Part shown: piece after piece, positions 62,772 through 64,000 of the stretch | How the letters are laid out: each line of letters begins with the position of its first letter | How positions within the stretch are numbered: position 1 is the stretch's first letter | Source: Mangifera indica | Taxonomy: Eukaryota > Streptophyta > Magnoliopsida > Sapindales > Anacardiaceae | Direction of reading: 5' to 3' | Assembly (NCBI RefSeq): GCF_011075055.1 | Contig: NC_058137.1 | Location: forward strand, 7,921,463-7,985,462 | DNA: 64,000 nucleotides | Translations under genes and position numbers: made by a program | The notes under the pieces: generated by a model | Seen by the model: only the letters and a program-made list of their open reading frames with translations | What the model was told of the DNA's origin: nothing | The model's database searches: none

Positions 62772-64000
62772 TTTAGAAGTGTTGGTCAAGTGATGATTAT
62801 GCAGACAATATCATTATGGTTCAATTAAATATACTTTTCTTTGTCTACAAATTTCCCAACTTTCAAACAGATTAGTATGCAGTAACCGATTCCTTTGCTT
62901 GGTGATGTAGTTTGGTCTAGCAAATAGTGAAAATATATTAGGAATCCAAGACATTGTCTTGATTTAGAAATGATTTGTTAACCAAGTTGAGCCAATCAAA
63001 CTCGTCAAAGATTTTGATCAAATGTGAATGCAACATTCTACCACAAATTCTTTTTCAAATCCCCTTTTGATAGATTTCTTTGCTTATTAAATTTTATGTT
63101 TGTTTATTATCGTATAATTGAATAATTTTAAATTAAAAATAAATTAATATTTAATTATACGATGATATATCATCTATATACTCAAATTATATATCAAAGT
63201 ACCTATAAATAATATTGTTAAATATCAATAAAATAATATATATATACAGTTTTGATATATAATTTAAATATATAAATAATATATTATTATATAATTAGAT
63301 GATTTTAAATTAAAAGTAAAATAATATTTAATTATATGATAATATATTATTTATATATTTAAATTATATATAAAAAATATGTACATATATCATTATCCGA
63401 AATGAATACAAAGTGGTATATACATTTGATTGGTTAATGCCCTCTCATTCTTGACTTTCGACCTGGAGTTGGTGGTGGAGTCCCACACGCATGTCTATCC
63501 AGTATCCACTCAAAAAAAATTAAGACTTTGATTATTGTGTGGTACTTATTAAACGGGCAGTGTTATATATATAATTTTGTGTATAAATAATTATGTATTA
63601 TTATATAATTGAATTAAAAATTAAAGATAAAAAAATTTAATTATATGATAATATATTATTATTTATATATAAAATTATATATATATATATATATATATAA
63701 ATTATACATATAATTTTATTATTATAAATAATCAAAAATAAGTATATATGATTTTATTATAAAATTAAACATAAACATAATAATTAGGATTAAACGTTAA
63801 AAATTAATATTGGAACAACAATGAAATAAAATAAAGTAAACTAGGAGTACTATTATATATATTTATTTTAGATATATAAATAAATATATATTTATATATA
63901 TTATTATATGATTGAATATTATTTTATTTTTAATTTAAAATCATCTAATTATATGATAACATATATAAATATGTATTAATTTATATATTTAAAATGAGTA
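62772..64000. repeat. AT-rich MITE debris at the window end
   Basis: At least four related palindromic segments (about 63100-63240, 63240-63400, 63560-63720, 63850-64000), each with a TATATAATTGAATGATTTTA-like arm and an inverted TTTAATTATATGATAATATA arm. The same arrangement recurs at about 7.8, 26.1, 54.7 and 55.1 kb. No genes are seen. Confidence 0.6.

Overview
This 64 kb window is nuclear DNA of a flowering plant, most likely a eudicot. It is AT-rich, its genes carry many short GT-AG introns, and the proteins are plant housekeeping families (HMGB, GET1, tomosyn-like, LONGIFOLIA/TRM-like). The species cannot be named from the sequence alone. Exon structures were built by hand from reading frame, splice-site consensus and family resemblance. 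All exon joins keep phase. No transcript evidence was available.

Layout: (1) 1-1688 (-) is the 5' part of an hnRNP F/H-like RNA-binding protein gene, cut by the window edge. (2) 3369-6563 (-) is GET1/WRB, the membrane receptor for tail-anchored protein insertion. (3) 8893-9902 (+) is a small HMGB chromatin protein. (4) 13536-24399 is a 10.9 kb Mutator-like element (MULE). It has a perfect 9-bp target duplication, 225-bp terminal inverted repeats and two convergent genes: a MuDR-type transposase, and a DUF1985/Ulp1-protease gene with one in-frame stop. It also carries three large arrays of a GGGTGCG-containing minisatellite. (5) 26550-28084 (+) is an NTPCR/THEP1-type NTPase. (6) 28585-37847 (-) is a 23-exon tomosyn/Lgl-like WD40 protein ending in an R-SNARE motif. 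(7) 39300-54364 is repeat-rich: a UDP-glycosyltransferase pseudogene, foldback MITEs with 9-bp target duplications, and a decayed Ty1/copia retrotransposon with both LTRs. (8) 56850-61233 (+) is a TRM/LONGIFOLIA-like protein with a VARLMG motif. (9) 61234-64000 holds another foldback MITE and AT-rich MITE debris.

The host genes are unrelated housekeeping functions and do not form a pathway. The most unusual object is the giant MULE. Its minisatellite arrays lie just inside both terminal repeats in mirror-image orientation, and a third array fills intron 1 of the Ulp1 gene, so that gene's promoter and first exon sit between two opposed arrays. The near-identical terminal repeats, perfect target duplication and open transposase point to a recent insertion. 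A diverged DUF1985 fragment lies about 0.1 kb outside it, so related elements have used this locus before.
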